From positions 124,001-188,000 of the forward strand of contig NZ_AKJZ01000040.1 in the NCBI RefSeq assembly GCF_000282055.1: a stretch of 64,000 bases of DNA. Direction: 5' to 3'. Shown piece after piece: positions 45,032 to 54,052 of this stretch; the first letter of the stretch is position 1; each line of letters begins with the position of its first letter. Origin of the DNA: Flavobacterium sp. CF136 (GTDB taxonomy: Bacteria; Bacteroidota; Bacteroidia; Flavobacteriales; Flavobacteriaceae). The position numbers and the translations under genes were made by a program. The notes under the pieces are model-generated. The model was not told where the DNA came from. It did not search any database and saw only the letters and a list, made by a program, of their open reading frames with translations.

Positions 45032-46540
45032 ATGATAGATATATCTCAAAAAGAAGTTTGGTTCGTAGTAGGAAGCCAGGAATTATATGGTGAAGAAACA
45101 CTTAGAAAAGTTGCGGAACATTCGCAAATAATCGCAAAAGGATTAGGAGCATCATCTCAAATACCGGTAAAAGTAGTTTATAAAGATGTTGTAAAATCGC
45201 CTTCTCAAATCTTAGATGTATGTTTAGCAGCAAACACGACTAAAAACTGTATCGGAATCATTGCTTGGATGCATACTTTTTCTCCGGCAAAAATGTGGAT
45301 TGGCGGATTGAGTATTTTAAAGAAACCATTATGCCATTTGCATACACAATACAATGCTGAAATTCCGTGGGGATCTATCGACATGGATTTTATGAACTTA
45401 AATCAATCGGCTCACGGAGATCGTGAATTTGGTTTTATCATGTCAAGAATGCGTAAAAAACGTAAAGTTGTTGTTGGGCATTGGGAAGACGAAAGAGTAC
45501 AAAAAAAATTAGGTATCTGGACAAGAGTTGCTTTAGGATGGGATGAACTTCAAAACCTGAAAGTAGCCCGTATTGGTGACAATATGCGTGAAGTTGCCGT
45601 TACTGAAGGTGATAAAGTTGAAGCTCAAATTCGTTTCGGTATGTCAGTTAACGGTTTTGATTCTTCTGACGTGACCAAACATATTGAAAAAGTTACCGAT
45701 AAGGAATTAAATGATTTATTAGCGGTTTACGAAGCTTCTTATAATTTAACTGATTCTTTAAAAGAAGGCGGAGCGCAAAGAAGTTCTTTAGCAGAAGCGG
45801 CAAAAATTGAATTAGGTTTAAGAGCTTTCCTTGAAGAAGGAGGTTTTGGAGCTTTTACAGATACATTTGAAAACCTGGGTGCCTGGAAACAATTACCAGG
45901 AATTGCAACACAAAGATTAATGGCTGACGGTTATGGTTTTGGTGGAGAAGGTGACTGGAAAACGGCTGCAATGGTGAGAGCTTTAAAAGTTATGAATGTG
46001 GGTCTTGAAGGAGGAACTTCTTTCATGGAAGATTATACGTATCATTTTACACCTCAAAAATCATATGTTTTAGGATCACACATGTTAGAAATCTGTCCGT
46101 CAATTGCTGATGGAAAACCTTCTTGCGAAGTACATCCTTTAGGAATTGGAGGAAAAGAAGATCCGGCAAGATTGGTGTTTAATTCACCGGCAGGAGATGC
46201 AATCAATGTTTCGCTGGTTGATATGGGAAATCGTTTCCGTTTGATTGTGAACGAAGTTGAAGCAATTAAACCGATGGCAGATTTACCAAAATTGCCTGTA
46301 GCCCGTGTATTATGGGATTGTAAACCGAATTTGGATATTGCTGCAACAGCATGGATTCTTGCAGGAGGTGCGCATCATACAGTATACAGTCAGTCTGTAA
46401 CGACTGAATTTATGGAAGATTTTGCTGATATCGCCGGAATAGAATTATTGGTGATTGATGAAAAAACAACTATCAGGGATTTTAAAGATAAAATCAATGC
46501 CAACGAAGCATACTATCATATGTTTCAACACGGATTGTAA
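45032..46540 (+). CDS. araA: L-arabinose isomerase
   Basis: 502 residues, full length. [13 protein letters not shown] is the family start, and the [18 protein letters not shown] and [10 protein letters not shown] blocks follow. Manganese-site glutamates lie in [16 protein letters not shown] and [14 protein letters not shown], and a conserved C-terminal HHTVYSQ is present. It converts L-arabinose to L-ribulose. It is 160 bp after araD, the gap being filled by short repeats, and is followed by a long-loop terminator. Confidence 0.95.
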   Translation: MIDISQKEVWFVVGSQELYGEETLRKVAEHSQIIAKGLGASSQIPVKVVYKDVVKSPSQILDVCLAANTTKNCIGIIAWMHTFSPAKMWIGGLSILKKPLCHLHTQYNAEIPWGSIDMDFMNLNQSAHGDREFGFIMSRMRKKRKVVVGHWEDERVQKKLGIWTRVALGWDELQNLKVARIGDNMREVAVTEGDKVEAQIRFGMSVNGFDSSDVTKHIEKVTDKELNDLLAVYEASYNLTDSLKEGGAQRSSLAEAAKIELGLRAFLEEGGFGAFTDTFENLGAWKQLPGIATQRLMADGYGFGGEGDWKTAAMVRALKVMNVGLEGGTSFMEDYTYHFTPQKSYVLGSHMLEICPSIADGKPSCEVHPLGIGGKEDPARLVFNSPAGDAINVSLVDMGNRFRLIVNEVEAIKPMADLPKLPVARVLWDCKPNLDIAATAWILAGGAHHTVYSQSVTTEFMEDFADIAGIELLVIDEKTTIRDFKDKINANEAYYHMFQHGL

Positions 46541-46586
46541 GGAATAAGAGAAGAGTCATTTCTAAAATATTGAAAGTTTGAAAAGT

Positions 46587-46656
46587 AAACCTCGTTTTTC
46601 TAAAAATTTTGGTTACACTAATTAGTGTTTTTTTTAATTCTTACGAGGTTTTTTTC
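46587..46656 (+). terminator. long-loop terminator after araA
   Basis: AAACCTCGT / ACGAGGTTT with a T tail. The 47-base loop holds a second palindrome, ACACTAATTAGTGT. Confidence 0.6.
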
Positions 46657-46702
46657 TAACTTTCTAACTTTTGATTTATAATGTAATTTAAAACCAGTAT
46701 TT

Positions 46703-47884
46703 ATGAATGTATTAAAACGTTGTGCTTTCGGAATTACGATAATCAGTTTGGCGTCTCTTTCTGTTCAATGTAAAAGTGATAAAAAAATGGATGTTACCTC
46801 AACTCAAGAAGCAAAAGATTCTGTAACGATTGAAAAATCGGCTTACGGAACAACTCCAAAAGGAGAAAAAATTGAAAGCTATAAGCTGAAAAACCATAAT
46901 GGGATGGAAGTGGATATCATCACTTTTGGTGGAATTATCACTGACTTGAAAGTGCCAAATAAAGAAGGCGTTTCTGAAAATGTTGTTACCGGATTTAATT
47001 CTCTGGAACAATATATGAAGCCAAATCCTTTTTTCGGAGCTTTAATAGGGCGTTTTGGAAACAGAATCGCAAAAGGTAAATTTTCATTAGACGGTAAAGA
47101 TTATAAATTGGCTACAAATAATGGACCTAATGCCCTGCACGGAGGACCGGAAGGTTTTTATAGAGCAGTGTGGAAAGCTGAAGAAGCAAAGTCGGGAGAG
47201 TCTGCTGTTTTGAAATTATCTTATTTAAGCAAAGATATGGAGGAAGGTTATCCTGGTAATTTGCAGGTTTTCGTAACCTATACTTTAACCAAAAACAATG
47301 AACTTGAAGTTCTTTATGAAGCTAAAACAGATAAAAAGACAGTTGTGAATTTAACACAACATACGTATTTTAACTTATCAGGTGATTTTTCTAAAACGAT
47401 TTTAGATCATGAACTTACGTTGAATGCTGATAAAATAGTTCCGATTGATGCCACATTAATTCCGACAGGTGAATTAGAAGATGTTGCCAATACACCTTTC
47501 GATTTCAGAAAACCAAAATTAATCGGAAAAGATATCGAAGTTAAAAATGAGCAGTTAGAAAGAGGAAAAGGATACGATCACTGTTGGGTGCTGAACAATC
47601 CTGAAAAAGGAAAAACAATCATTGCAACTGCATACCATCCTGCAAGCGGAAGAGTTTTGGAAATGACGACAGACGAACCTGGAATTCAGTTTTACTCAGG
47701 CAATTTCCTTGATGGGACTTTACCAATGCGCAATGGCGGAACCTATGCACACAGAACAGGTTTTTGTTTAGAAACAGAACATTATCCGGATTCTCCTAAT
47801 CAGAAAAATTTTCCAACGACAGTTTTAAATCCTGGAGAAAATTATAAGACAAAAACAACTTTTAAATTTTCAGTAAAAAAATAA
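46703..47884 (+). CDS. aldose 1-epimerase lipoprotein
   Basis: 393 residues. A lipoprotein signal ends at Cys23 (SVQC) followed by KSDKK, unlike the cytoplasmic galM at 20060. Mutarotase blocks: FGGIITDLKVPNKEG, GRFGNRIAKGKF, NALHGGPEGF, the catalytic His in LTQHTYFNLSG and Glu in CLETEHYPDSPNQ. It likely equilibrates anomers of arabinose or other sugars in the periplasm as glycosidases release them. It lies after the araA terminator and so may have its own promoter. Confidence 0.88.
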   Translation: MNVLKRCAFGITIISLASLSVQCKSDKKMDVTSTQEAKDSVTIEKSAYGTTPKGEKIESYKLKNHNGMEVDIITFGGIITDLKVPNKEGVSENVVTGFNSLEQYMKPNPFFGALIGRFGNRIAKGKFSLDGKDYKLATNNGPNALHGGPEGFYRAVWKAEEAKSGESAVLKLSYLSKDMEEGYPGNLQVFVTYTLTKNNELEVLYEAKTDKKTVVNLTQHTYFNLSGDFSKTILDHELTLNADKIVPIDATLIPTGELEDVANTPFDFRKPKLIGKDIEVKNEQLERGKGYDHCWVLNNPEKGKTIIATAYHPASGRVLEMTTDEPGIQFYSGNFLDGTLPMRNGGTYAHRTGFCLETEHYPDSPNQKNFPTTVLNPGENYKTKTTFKFSVKK

Positions 47885-47911
47885 GTTAAATCAGTTTTGT
47901 TAGTTTAATTC

Positions 47912-47948
47912 AAAAAACCTCGAAAGTTGTGATTTCGAGGTTTTTTTA
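47912..47948 (+). terminator. terminator after the mutarotase gene
   Basis: AAAAAACCTCGAAA / TTTCGAGGTTTTTT, a perfect 14-bp stem with a 7-base loop and T tail. Confidence 0.85.
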
Positions 47949-48105
47949 TGTCTTGTTTTTGGGTATTTATACTTGGTTAGTTTGTGTAATTCTTTTTTAC
48001 TTTGGTAGCTTACATAAATAAAGTTTTGTTTATATATTACTTATTGTTAGTTTGAGACACTTTGTTTGTGATAATGAAGTTATAAATGTAATTAATAAAA
48101 ATCTT

Positions 48106-48780
48106 ATGAAAAGAATATTTCTATTAATCTCTTTCTTTTTCTCAATTTTAATTATTGGACAGAGGCAATTGCCATTTAAAAAGGAGCAAGATAAAAACAC
48201 AAAAAATGAAATTTCTATTTCAATTCCTAAGGAAGTTCAGATAAAGAACATTTCAGCAATTAAGGAAGATAATTTAGACAAAAAAATGCCATGGATTATT
48301 GCATTAGTGATAGGAGTGTTATCCGCAGGAGTCAATTTTTGGATTTCACATCGCTTAAGACAATCAAATGAGAGAAACCTACAGAGACAAGTTGAAAGTG
48401 CACAAAAAATGACATTAACTCAATTTAAAGCAACTATTGCAACAAAGAATAGGCAAGATTGGATAAATGAATTAAGGCACGAATTGAGTGAGCTTTTAAC
48501 TTCAACTACGAGAGTAACAGGCATTGGGCCTAAGAATGAAGATTATGAAAAACACATTGATAAAATTTTATTTACTAAATCAAAAATTCAATTAATGCTC
48601 AATTATGAAAAAATAGAACAAAAAAAGTTGATTGATAGTATTGAAAATCTTTTTGATAAACATATTGAAAGTGATGGAAAGATTGATGATGATGATTTTG
48701 CAGAATTAAGAAGTTCTATAATAAGTGATGCAAGAGTTTTATTTGATATTCACTGGAAAAAAATAAAAAATCTGCAATAA
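48106..48780 (+). CDS. membrane protein of unknown function
   Basis: 224 residues from the ATG at 48106 (the frame opens at 48052). An N-terminal hydrophobic stretch (IFLLISFFFSILIIG) is a signal or anchor, a short linker rich in Lys follows, and a membrane helix lies near residues 64-84 (PWIIALVIGVLSAGVNFWI). A long, charged, probably helical cytoplasmic tail includes TIATKNRQDWINELRHEL, a motif I associate with small membrane proteins of unknown role. It stands alone after a terminator. Its AT-richness and isolation hint at an accessory gene. Confidence 0.65.
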   Translation: MKRIFLLISFFFSILIIGQRQLPFKKEQDKNTKNEISISIPKEVQIKNISAIKEDNLDKKMPWIIALVIGVLSAGVNFWISHRLRQSNERNLQRQVESAQKMTLTQFKATIATKNRQDWINELRHELSELLTSTTRVTGIGPKNEDYEKHIDKILFTKSKIQLMLNYEKIEQKKLIDSIENLFDKHIESDGKIDDDDFAELRSSIISDARVLFDIHWKKIKNLQ

Positions 48781-48900
48781 ACACACACAAAGTTTGTAAG
48801 CAAAATTGCCAATTGTTTTACATAACTTGATATTTCCTAATATTGAGAAAAAATCAGCCTGATATAGTATAAACCAGAATCTTAGCAACGTCCTTAAAAA

Positions 48901-49371
48901 ATGCCATCCAAACACCTCTTCAAAGCAGCAATAAACTGGACTTCTAACCAAAATCAGGAACAATCAGGAAGAAAATTCTACAGTAAAAGTCACAAAATTT
49001 TAATCGAAGGCAAACCAGTTTTAAATGTTTCGGCAGCGAAAACTTTCAAAGGCGATCCGGAATTATACAATCCGGAAGATTTGCTTTTAAGCAGTTTGGT
49101 TTCCTGCCATATGATGTCATACTTATATGTGTGTGCGCAAAACGGAATCGAAGTTCTGGAGTATTCAGACAATGCTGAAGCAACGCTCGAAGTTTCTCCT
49201 GATGGAAGTGGCCGTTTTACGGAAGTTCGTTTACATCCGAAAGTTATAATTGCAAATTCTGATCAAATTGAACTGGCTTTAGAGCTGCATAAAAAAGCCA
49301 ATCAATTATGTTTTATAGCGAACTCCTGTAATTTTCCTGTTGTGCACAATGCTACTTGCGAAGGGGTATAA
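48901..49371 (+). CDS. OsmC/Ohr family protein
   Basis: 156 residues with the OsmC-family cysteine pair, one in LVSCHMMSYLYVC and the other in FIANSCNFPVVHNATCEG. These proteins reduce organic hydroperoxides with thiols in the cytoplasm. PEDLLLSSLVSCHM is the conserved central helix. It is monocistronic. The variant may be an OsmC-like rather than a true Ohr protein. Confidence 0.85.
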   Translation: MPSKHLFKAAINWTSNQNQEQSGRKFYSKSHKILIEGKPVLNVSAAKTFKGDPELYNPEDLLLSSLVSCHMMSYLYVCAQNGIEVLEYSDNAEATLEVSPDGSGRFTEVRLHPKVIIANSDQIELALELHKKANQLCFIANSCNFPVVHNATCEGV

Positions 49372-49372
49372 A

Positions 49373-49401
49373 AAAAGAGACTGTCGTGGAACAGCCTCTT
49401 T
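49373..49401 (+). terminator. hairpin after the OsmC gene
   Basis: AAAGAG-A-CTGT pairs with ACAG-C-CTCTTT around a CGTGGA loop with one internal mismatch. The T tract lies some distance downstream. Confidence 0.5.
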
Positions 49402-49454
49402 GTATATTGTCTTTTTTTCTTTTTTTTTGATTTGGGGTTTTTTTCGAAAGAAAA

Positions 49455-50111
49455 TTAATTTTTTAAGTCTTTAATCACTTTAAAAGCAACATCAACTTGT
49501 TCTTCTCCTACCAGGATCGTAAATTCGTTTGAAGTCGAAATTACTTCATTAATAATAATTCCTTCCCATGCTAAACGCTGAAAAATGAAATAATAAATTC
49601 CCGGTACAACAATGTTTTCTTTTGGTAATTTTACTGTAATAGAAGCCAGATTATCTAATTTCTGAATTAGTTTTTCACGTAAGAAGTGTTTTTCAACTAA
49701 ATGGTTGATACTGCTGCTTACTACAATGTTAGTCTCATTTACACCACGTGATGAGGTATAAAAGATATCAGACAAAACATTGATGTCAGAAATCAAATCA
49801 GCTTGTTTGTTTAAAACTGTGTCAGAAGCTGCAAAAGTGTAATCTGTCAATTCAGAACGAACCGTAATTTCACCAATGTTTTTAATGACTTTGTTGATTT
49901 TGTGGTTCAATTTAAAATCTAATTCTTCGGTTAGTCTTTTTAGGGACATTACTACAGCGCCTTGTTTTACTTCTTTACCGAATTCGCTTTCTAATTCGGT
50001 CATAATGTTACGGGATAAAGAAGTCAAATTGATAATTCCCAAGGATAATGCATTCAGTAAAAAGGGTTTGGTCTTGATGTAATTTTCTACAATAGAAGAA
50101 ACGGTTTTCAT
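49455..50111 (-). CDS. stand-alone ACT-domain protein, aspartate-kinase-regulatory-like
   Basis: 218 residues. The C-terminal 80 (ITVKLPKENIVVPGIYYFIFQRL, then GIIINEVISTSNEFTILVGEEQ) look like the ACT domain of aspartokinases. The N-terminal 60 residues (ALSLGIINLTSLSRNIMTELES, then GAVVMSLKRL) look like a winged helix. No kinase domain is present. Such short proteins are conserved in Flavobacteria and often annotated as aspartate kinase; I infer an amino-acid-responsive regulator instead. The gene is monocistronic. Confidence 0.65.
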   Translation of the reverse strand: MKTVSSIVENYIKTKPFLLNALSLGIINLTSLSRNIMTELESEFGKEVKQGAVVMSLKRLTEELDFKLNHKINKVIKNIGEITVRSELTDYTFAASDTVLNKQADLISDINVLSDIFYTSSRGVNETNIVVSSSINHLVEKHFLREKLIQKLDNLASITVKLPKENIVVPGIYYFIFQRLAWEGIIINEVISTSNEFTILVGEEQVDVAFKVIKDLKN

Positions 50112-50229
50112 AATCTTTTAATTGTTTTTGGTAATGTAATTGTGTTAGTTGGTTGTATGTGATGTTATAAATCTTTGCAAAGATAAATAAAAAAACAATT
50201 TGTTACAAATATAACAATAAAAAATTATG

Positions 50230-50589
50230 TTAAAAATGATAAAAAGCGTCTGTAAGATGTTCAATAGCAAATGATTCTACATTTTTGTGGATAGCAATGA
50301 TGTCAAAACGTACTTCAAAATCTATATCCCTATCGTTTATGTAGGCATTTACTGCTTTTATTAGTAATTGAATTTTTTTTGGCTTCACAAAATCTTGTGG
50401 CAGACCAAAATCTAAATTCGAACGCGTCTTAACTTCAATGATGGCCAAAATATTTTCTTTTTTGGCAATGATATCAATTTCCGCTTTCTGAAAAGTCCAG
50501 TTTCGGTCTAAAATTTCATAGCCATTTTCTAATAAATATGCTACGGCAAGATCTTCTCCTTTTTTCCCAAGTTCGTTATGTTCAGCCAT
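50230..50589 (-). CDS. YraN/UPF0102 family endonuclease-like protein
   Basis: 119 residues, the usual family length. It begins with the conserved GKKGEDLAVAYLLENGYEIL and has the PD-(D/E)XK-type core: the acidic AEIDIIAKKENILAIIEVKTRS holds Asp, Glu and Lys. Family members have a Holliday-junction-resolvase-like fold; a function is not firmly established. Confidence 0.88.
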   Translation of the reverse strand: MAEHNELGKKGEDLAVAYLLENGYEILDRNWTFQKAEIDIIAKKENILAIIEVKTRSNLDFGLPQDFVKPKKIQLLIKAVNAYINDRDIDFEVRFDIIAIHKNVESFAIEHLTDAFYHF

Positions 50590-50746
50590 TTTTGGAGATA
50601 AATTTTAGATTTGAAAAAAAGTAGAAAATAATTAACGAATTGATAATTTTAAAAATAAAAAAAAATAGAAAAGAAACTGCTTTTTGAAACGTAATTCCTT
50701 TTCTATTTTTTATAGCGAAAGTCACTCAGTTGGTGTAATTATTTTT

Positions 50747-50885
50747 AACACATAGAATCATAGATTTTGTAAACTCAAAAATAGGCGTTTCACTTATTTA
50801 AAACACACAAAGCTAGCTATGTGAAAGAAATATATTTCTTTTTGTATTCTTTTTACACACATAAAAATCTATGATTCTATGTGTT
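50747..50885. repeat. dispersed palindromic element, copy B (139 bp, 22-bp terminal inverted repeats)
   Basis: The ends 50747-50768 and 50864-50885 are perfect 22-bp inverted repeats, beginning AACACATAGAATCATAG. The interior shares TGTAAACTCAAAA and CTATGTGAAAGAAATATAT with copy A (6566-6701). It fills most of the 322-bp gap between the YraN-like gene and the LD-carboxypeptidase; the remainder of that gap is AT-rich with nothing recognisable. Confidence 0.85.
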
Positions 50886-50911
50886 GTAAAACTTTTATGA
50901 ATTAATATTTA

Positions 50912-51916
50912 CTATTTATTAAATACCAACGTACTTCCGGATTCATTAACTTCAATGGTAACTGTACTTCCCATAACAAGGGCACGATTGTCCTGAATAT
51001 GACCGGCAGGGAAATTAAAAATCACTGGAATATTGTATTTTTTAGTAACATCATCAACAATTTCAAGCGCATTTTTTCCCCACGGAATTTCGTTGTCCTT
51101 CATTTTGGTCATGGCTCCAATAACAATTCCTTTTAGGTTTTCGATGCAGCCATTGCGTTTCAGGTTCATCATCATACGGTCGATGTGATATAAATATTCA
51201 TCAAGGTCTTCGATAAATAAAATTTTATCCTTGCAGTCTATCGCGGATTGTGAACCCAATAAACTGTATAAAATGGATAAATTCCCACCAACCAATTCAC
51301 CGGTTGCTTTTCCAAAACGATTCATTTTATCCGGACCAACCGAATAAGAAAGCGGTTCGCCAAACAAACTCTTTTTTAATGAACTGATAGCTTCCGGAGT
51401 TGCTCTAGGGATACTCACCGGCATTGCTCCATGAATCGATTTATAACCCATAGTGTTCAGGTGATTGTGTAAAACAGTAACATCACTAAAACCGATAACC
51501 CATTTTGGGTGTTGTCTGAACTTCGTAAAATCCAGTAAATCAATCATTCGAACAGTTCCATAACCACCACGAACACACCATATTGCTTTTATATTAGGAT
51601 TGTCTAACTGATGCTGAAAATCGGCAGCACGTTGTTCGTCAGTTCCGGCTAATTGGTTAAGATCAAGTCCAATGGTGCTGCCAATTACGGCTTCAAGACC
51701 CCAACTGTGCAGTAAATCTAAAGTAGGTTTTAAATTATCATCGATATTTTTTCGGGCTGTGGCTAAAATGGCAACGGTATCGCCTTTTTGTAAATACGGT
51801 GGTGTTATCATATTTTGTTGTGATTGACTGGTAAAAGAGTGTAAAGCAAAAATAAGAAATACAAATCTGTAAAAAGCAAAATATTTATTTATTGGAACTA
51901 ATCTATTGGTGTACAT
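50912..51916 (-). CDS. LD-carboxypeptidase (peptidase S66), exported
   Basis: 334 residues. A hydrophobic N-terminus (FVFLIFALHSFTSQSQ) suggests export, unlike cytoplasmic LdcA; a start at Met36 would remove it. The catalytic serine is Ser144 in WVIGFSDVTVLH, with Glu in ILFIEDLDEYLYHIDR and His in FPAGHIQDNRALVMG completing the S66 triad. CVRGGYGTVRMI is the other conserved block. It trims the terminal D-Ala from muramoyl tetrapeptides. Confidence 0.87.
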   Translation of the reverse strand: MYTNRLVPINKYFAFYRFVFLIFALHSFTSQSQQNMITPPYLQKGDTVAILATARKNIDDNLKPTLDLLHSWGLEAVIGSTIGLDLNQLAGTDEQRAADFQHQLDNPNIKAIWCVRGGYGTVRMIDLLDFTKFRQHPKWVIGFSDVTVLHNHLNTMGYKSIHGAMPVSIPRATPEAISSLKKSLFGEPLSYSVGPDKMNRFGKATGELVGGNLSILYSLLGSQSAIDCKDKILFIEDLDEYLYHIDRMMMNLKRNGCIENLKGIVIGAMTKMKDNEIPWGKNALEIVDDVTKKYNIPVIFNFPAGHIQDNRALVMGSTVTIEVNESGSTLVFNK

Positions 51917-52043
51917 TTTCTCTCTTTTGCTTAAAGTTTATCTAAAAACAAAGATATAGATTTTGAAAAATAAAACTATTAGAAATTTCTGACAAATTAA
52001 TTATTTTGATTAAATTCAACATTTTAAATTCTTAAAATTATTT

Positions 52044-53144
52044 ATGCGGATTATTATATTTAGAACTTGTTTGTTTTTTTGTTTTTCTATCTCATTTTTC
52101 GGGCAATCCAAAAAATATGTTATTCATACTGTCGCATTTTATAATTTCGAAAATCTTTTTGATATTAATGACGATCCTTTTACCAATGACGATGAATGGA
52201 CACCAACGGGTTCCCAGCGCTGGACAAAAGAAAAGTACCATCAAAAACTACTGAATCTTTCTAAAGTTTTATCTGAAACAGGAACGCCGGAAAATCCAAA
52301 TGCACCTACTTTTATTGGAGGTTCTGAAATTGAAAACAGGGGTGTTTTAGAAGATTTAATCAAAGAACCCAAATTGCTCCGTTTCGATTATGGAATTATT
52401 CATTTTGACTCACCGGACAAACGCGGAATAGATGTGGCTTTATTATATCAGAAGAAATTTTTTAAACCTACTTCATTTTCAAATATACCTTTATATGTAT
52501 ACAAAAATAAAGAAGTGGCTGCAGCAGATAAAAAAGAAGAACCTACGGATGAAGAAGTAGAGCCTGTCACACAAAACAATCGTGTTTTTACCCGTGACCA
52601 GCTTTTAATTACCGGTTTTTTAGAGTCTGAAGAGATTCATATTATAGTCAATCACTGGCCATCACGCTCAGGTGGAGAAAAAGCTACAAGTGAATATCGG
52701 GAAGCAGCCGGAAAATTAAACCGTAAGATTATTGATTCATTGCAGCAAATAAATCCAAATGCTAAAGTGATTACAATGGGTGATTTAAACGATGGTCCGT
52801 ATAATAAAAGTCTAAAAATAGCCTTGGGTGCAAAATCCAAAAAATCCGAAGTTGCCGAATTTGGTACTTTTAACCCGTTTGAAGAAATGGCAAAACGCGG
52901 AATGGGATCTACTGCCTTTCGGGATTCCTGGGATATTTTTGACCAGATCATTATTACGGAATCACTCATAAAACCTGATTTTGCTACTTTTAAATTCTGG
53001 AAAGCCGGAATTTTTAATAAACCCTATCTTATTCAGAATTCGGGACAATATAAAGGATACCCATTGCGGCATAGCACAACCGAAGTTGGTTTCAGCGATC
53101 ATTTCCCCGTTTATATTTATCTGATAAAAGAGATGAATCTGTAG
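52044..53144 (+). CDS. secreted endonuclease/exonuclease/phosphatase-family protein
   Basis: 366 residues, signal peptide (IIIFRTCLFFCFSISFFG). EEP-fold motifs: FYNFENLFD with the metal-binding Asn, GGSEIENRGVLED with the Glu, VNHWPSRSGGE with the catalytic His, TMGDLNDGPYN with Asp-Asn, and the C-terminal SDHFPVYI with Asp-His. An insert with KKEEPTDEEVEP is a low-complexity loop. Substrate (nucleic acid or phospho-ester) is unknown. Confidence 0.85.
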   Translation: MRIIIFRTCLFFCFSISFFGQSKKYVIHTVAFYNFENLFDINDDPFTNDDEWTPTGSQRWTKEKYHQKLLNLSKVLSETGTPENPNAPTFIGGSEIENRGVLEDLIKEPKLLRFDYGIIHFDSPDKRGIDVALLYQKKFFKPTSFSNIPLYVYKNKEVAAADKKEEPTDEEVEPVTQNNRVFTRDQLLITGFLESEEIHIIVNHWPSRSGGEKATSEYREAAGKLNRKIIDSLQQINPNAKVITMGDLNDGPYNKSLKIALGAKSKKSEVAEFGTFNPFEEMAKRGMGSTAFRDSWDIFDQIIITESLIKPDFATFKFWKAGIFNKPYLIQNSGQYKGYPLRHSTTEVGFSDHFPVYIYLIKEMNL

Positions 53145-53210
53145 AGGCGCACAGCAGTGCGACTACACAATTATGCGATACGAAAGACGCACTGCTGTGC
53201 GTCTCTACAG
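53139..53210. repeat. REP-like inverted repeat
   Basis: The 23-bp arms 53139-53161 and 53188-53210 (core GCGCACAGCAGTGCG against CGCACTGCTGTGCGT) differ at one position and surround a 26-base loop. It begins inside the last codons of the nuclease gene and creates a false upstream start for the next gene. Confidence 0.8.
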
Positions 53211-53259
53211 AAAACTTTTTCTTAACTTAGCCTCTCAGAAACTTAGTACCTTCAAAAAA

Positions 53260-53799
53260 ATGGCCATAGCAAAACCTTTCAACCTGACAAAATGGATAGA
53301 CGAAAACCGTCATTTATTAAAACCGCCTGTTGGAAATAAAAATCTATATGTAGATTCCGGAGATTATATTGTAATGATTGTAGCGGGTCCAAATGCCCGA
53401 AAAGATTATCATTATAACGAAACCGAAGAGCTTTTTTACCAGCTTGAAGGCTCTATAAAAGTAGTAATTCAGGAAGATGGCGAACGTAAGGAAATGATTT
53501 TGAATGCTGGCGATATGTATCTGCATCCCGCGAAAATTCCACATTCTCCAGTTCGTTCAGAAGGTTCAATAGGTTTGGTAATCGAGCGAAAACGTGTGGG
53601 ATTGGGTTATACCGATGGTTTGCTTTGGCATTGCGATAATTGCAACCATAAATTATATGAAGTATTTTTTGAATTGCACAATATCGAAAAAGACTTCCTG
53701 CCGCATTTCGAACATTTCTACAACTCTGAAGATTTAAGAACCTGTGATAACTGCGGAACCGTGATGGAATCTGATCCGAGGTTTGTGGCTAAAAAATGA
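53260..53799 (+). CDS. nbaC: 3-hydroxyanthranilate 3,4-dioxygenase
   Basis: 179 residues from the ATG at 53260 (MAIAKPFNLTKWIDEN). The frame opens at 53173, but those 29 codons derive from the REP-like repeat and are not conserved. Iron ligands His51, Glu57 and His95 match those of the known bacterial enzyme. The C-terminal WHCDNC and TCDNCG form the rubredoxin-like iron site. It opens the ring in the kynurenine pathway toward quinolinate. No other kynurenine genes are in the window. Confidence 0.93.
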   Translation: MAIAKPFNLTKWIDENRHLLKPPVGNKNLYVDSGDYIVMIVAGPNARKDYHYNETEELFYQLEGSIKVVIQEDGERKEMILNAGDMYLHPAKIPHSPVRSEGSIGLVIERKRVGLGYTDGLLWHCDNCNHKLYEVFFELHNIEKDFLPHFEHFYNSEDLRTCDNCGTVMESDPRFVAKK

Positions 53800-53815
53800 T
53801 TTTTTAAAGATTTAT

Positions 53816-53864
53816 AAAATAATAAACCCGCAAGTTTCTTAAAACCTGTCGGGTTTATTATTTT
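53816..53864. terminator. bidirectional terminator, 15-bp perfect stem
   Basis: AAAATAATAAACCCG pairs with CGGGTTTATTATTTT around a 19-base loop between convergent genes. Confidence 0.8.
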
Positions 53865-54048
53865 AATGTCTTGTCCTGAAAAGATTAAATAGAAAAGAAA
53901 AGAATCCAAACAAAATCATTCCTAAACCAATAAATAAGAATAATTTTCCAATAAAAGGAATAATCCTAATTAATAAAGAAAAAGATAAGATTGTAATAAT
54001 CAAACCTCCAACAACAATCAAAATCGATTTTAATAGATCTCTTATCAT
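53863..54048 (-). CDS. small two-helix membrane protein
   Basis: 61 residues, almost entirely hydrophobic. It has two predicted helices (ILIVVGGLIITILSFSLLI and FLFIGLGMILFGFFSFLF) and a basic end (LFRTRH). The ATG is 4 bases after the stop of the serine hydrolase, so it is probably co-translated. Its stop touches the terminator. No family recognised; the tight coupling and the terminator directly after it argue that it is real. Confidence 0.6.
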   Translation of the reverse strand: MIRDLLKSILIVVGGLIITILSFSLLIRIIPFIGKLFLFIGLGMILFGFFSFLFNLFRTRH

Positions 54049-54052
54049 TAAA

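Noticed and set aside
46615-46628. ACACTAATTAGTGT palindrome after araA as an AraR operator
   Set aside because: The half-sites are in the opposite order with no 7-base spacer, and it sits in the loop of a terminator.
53863-54048. Toxin-antitoxin or holin-like gene
   Set aside because: It is tightly coupled to a hydrolase and has no partner gene of toxin-antitoxin type; no sequence evidence for toxicity.
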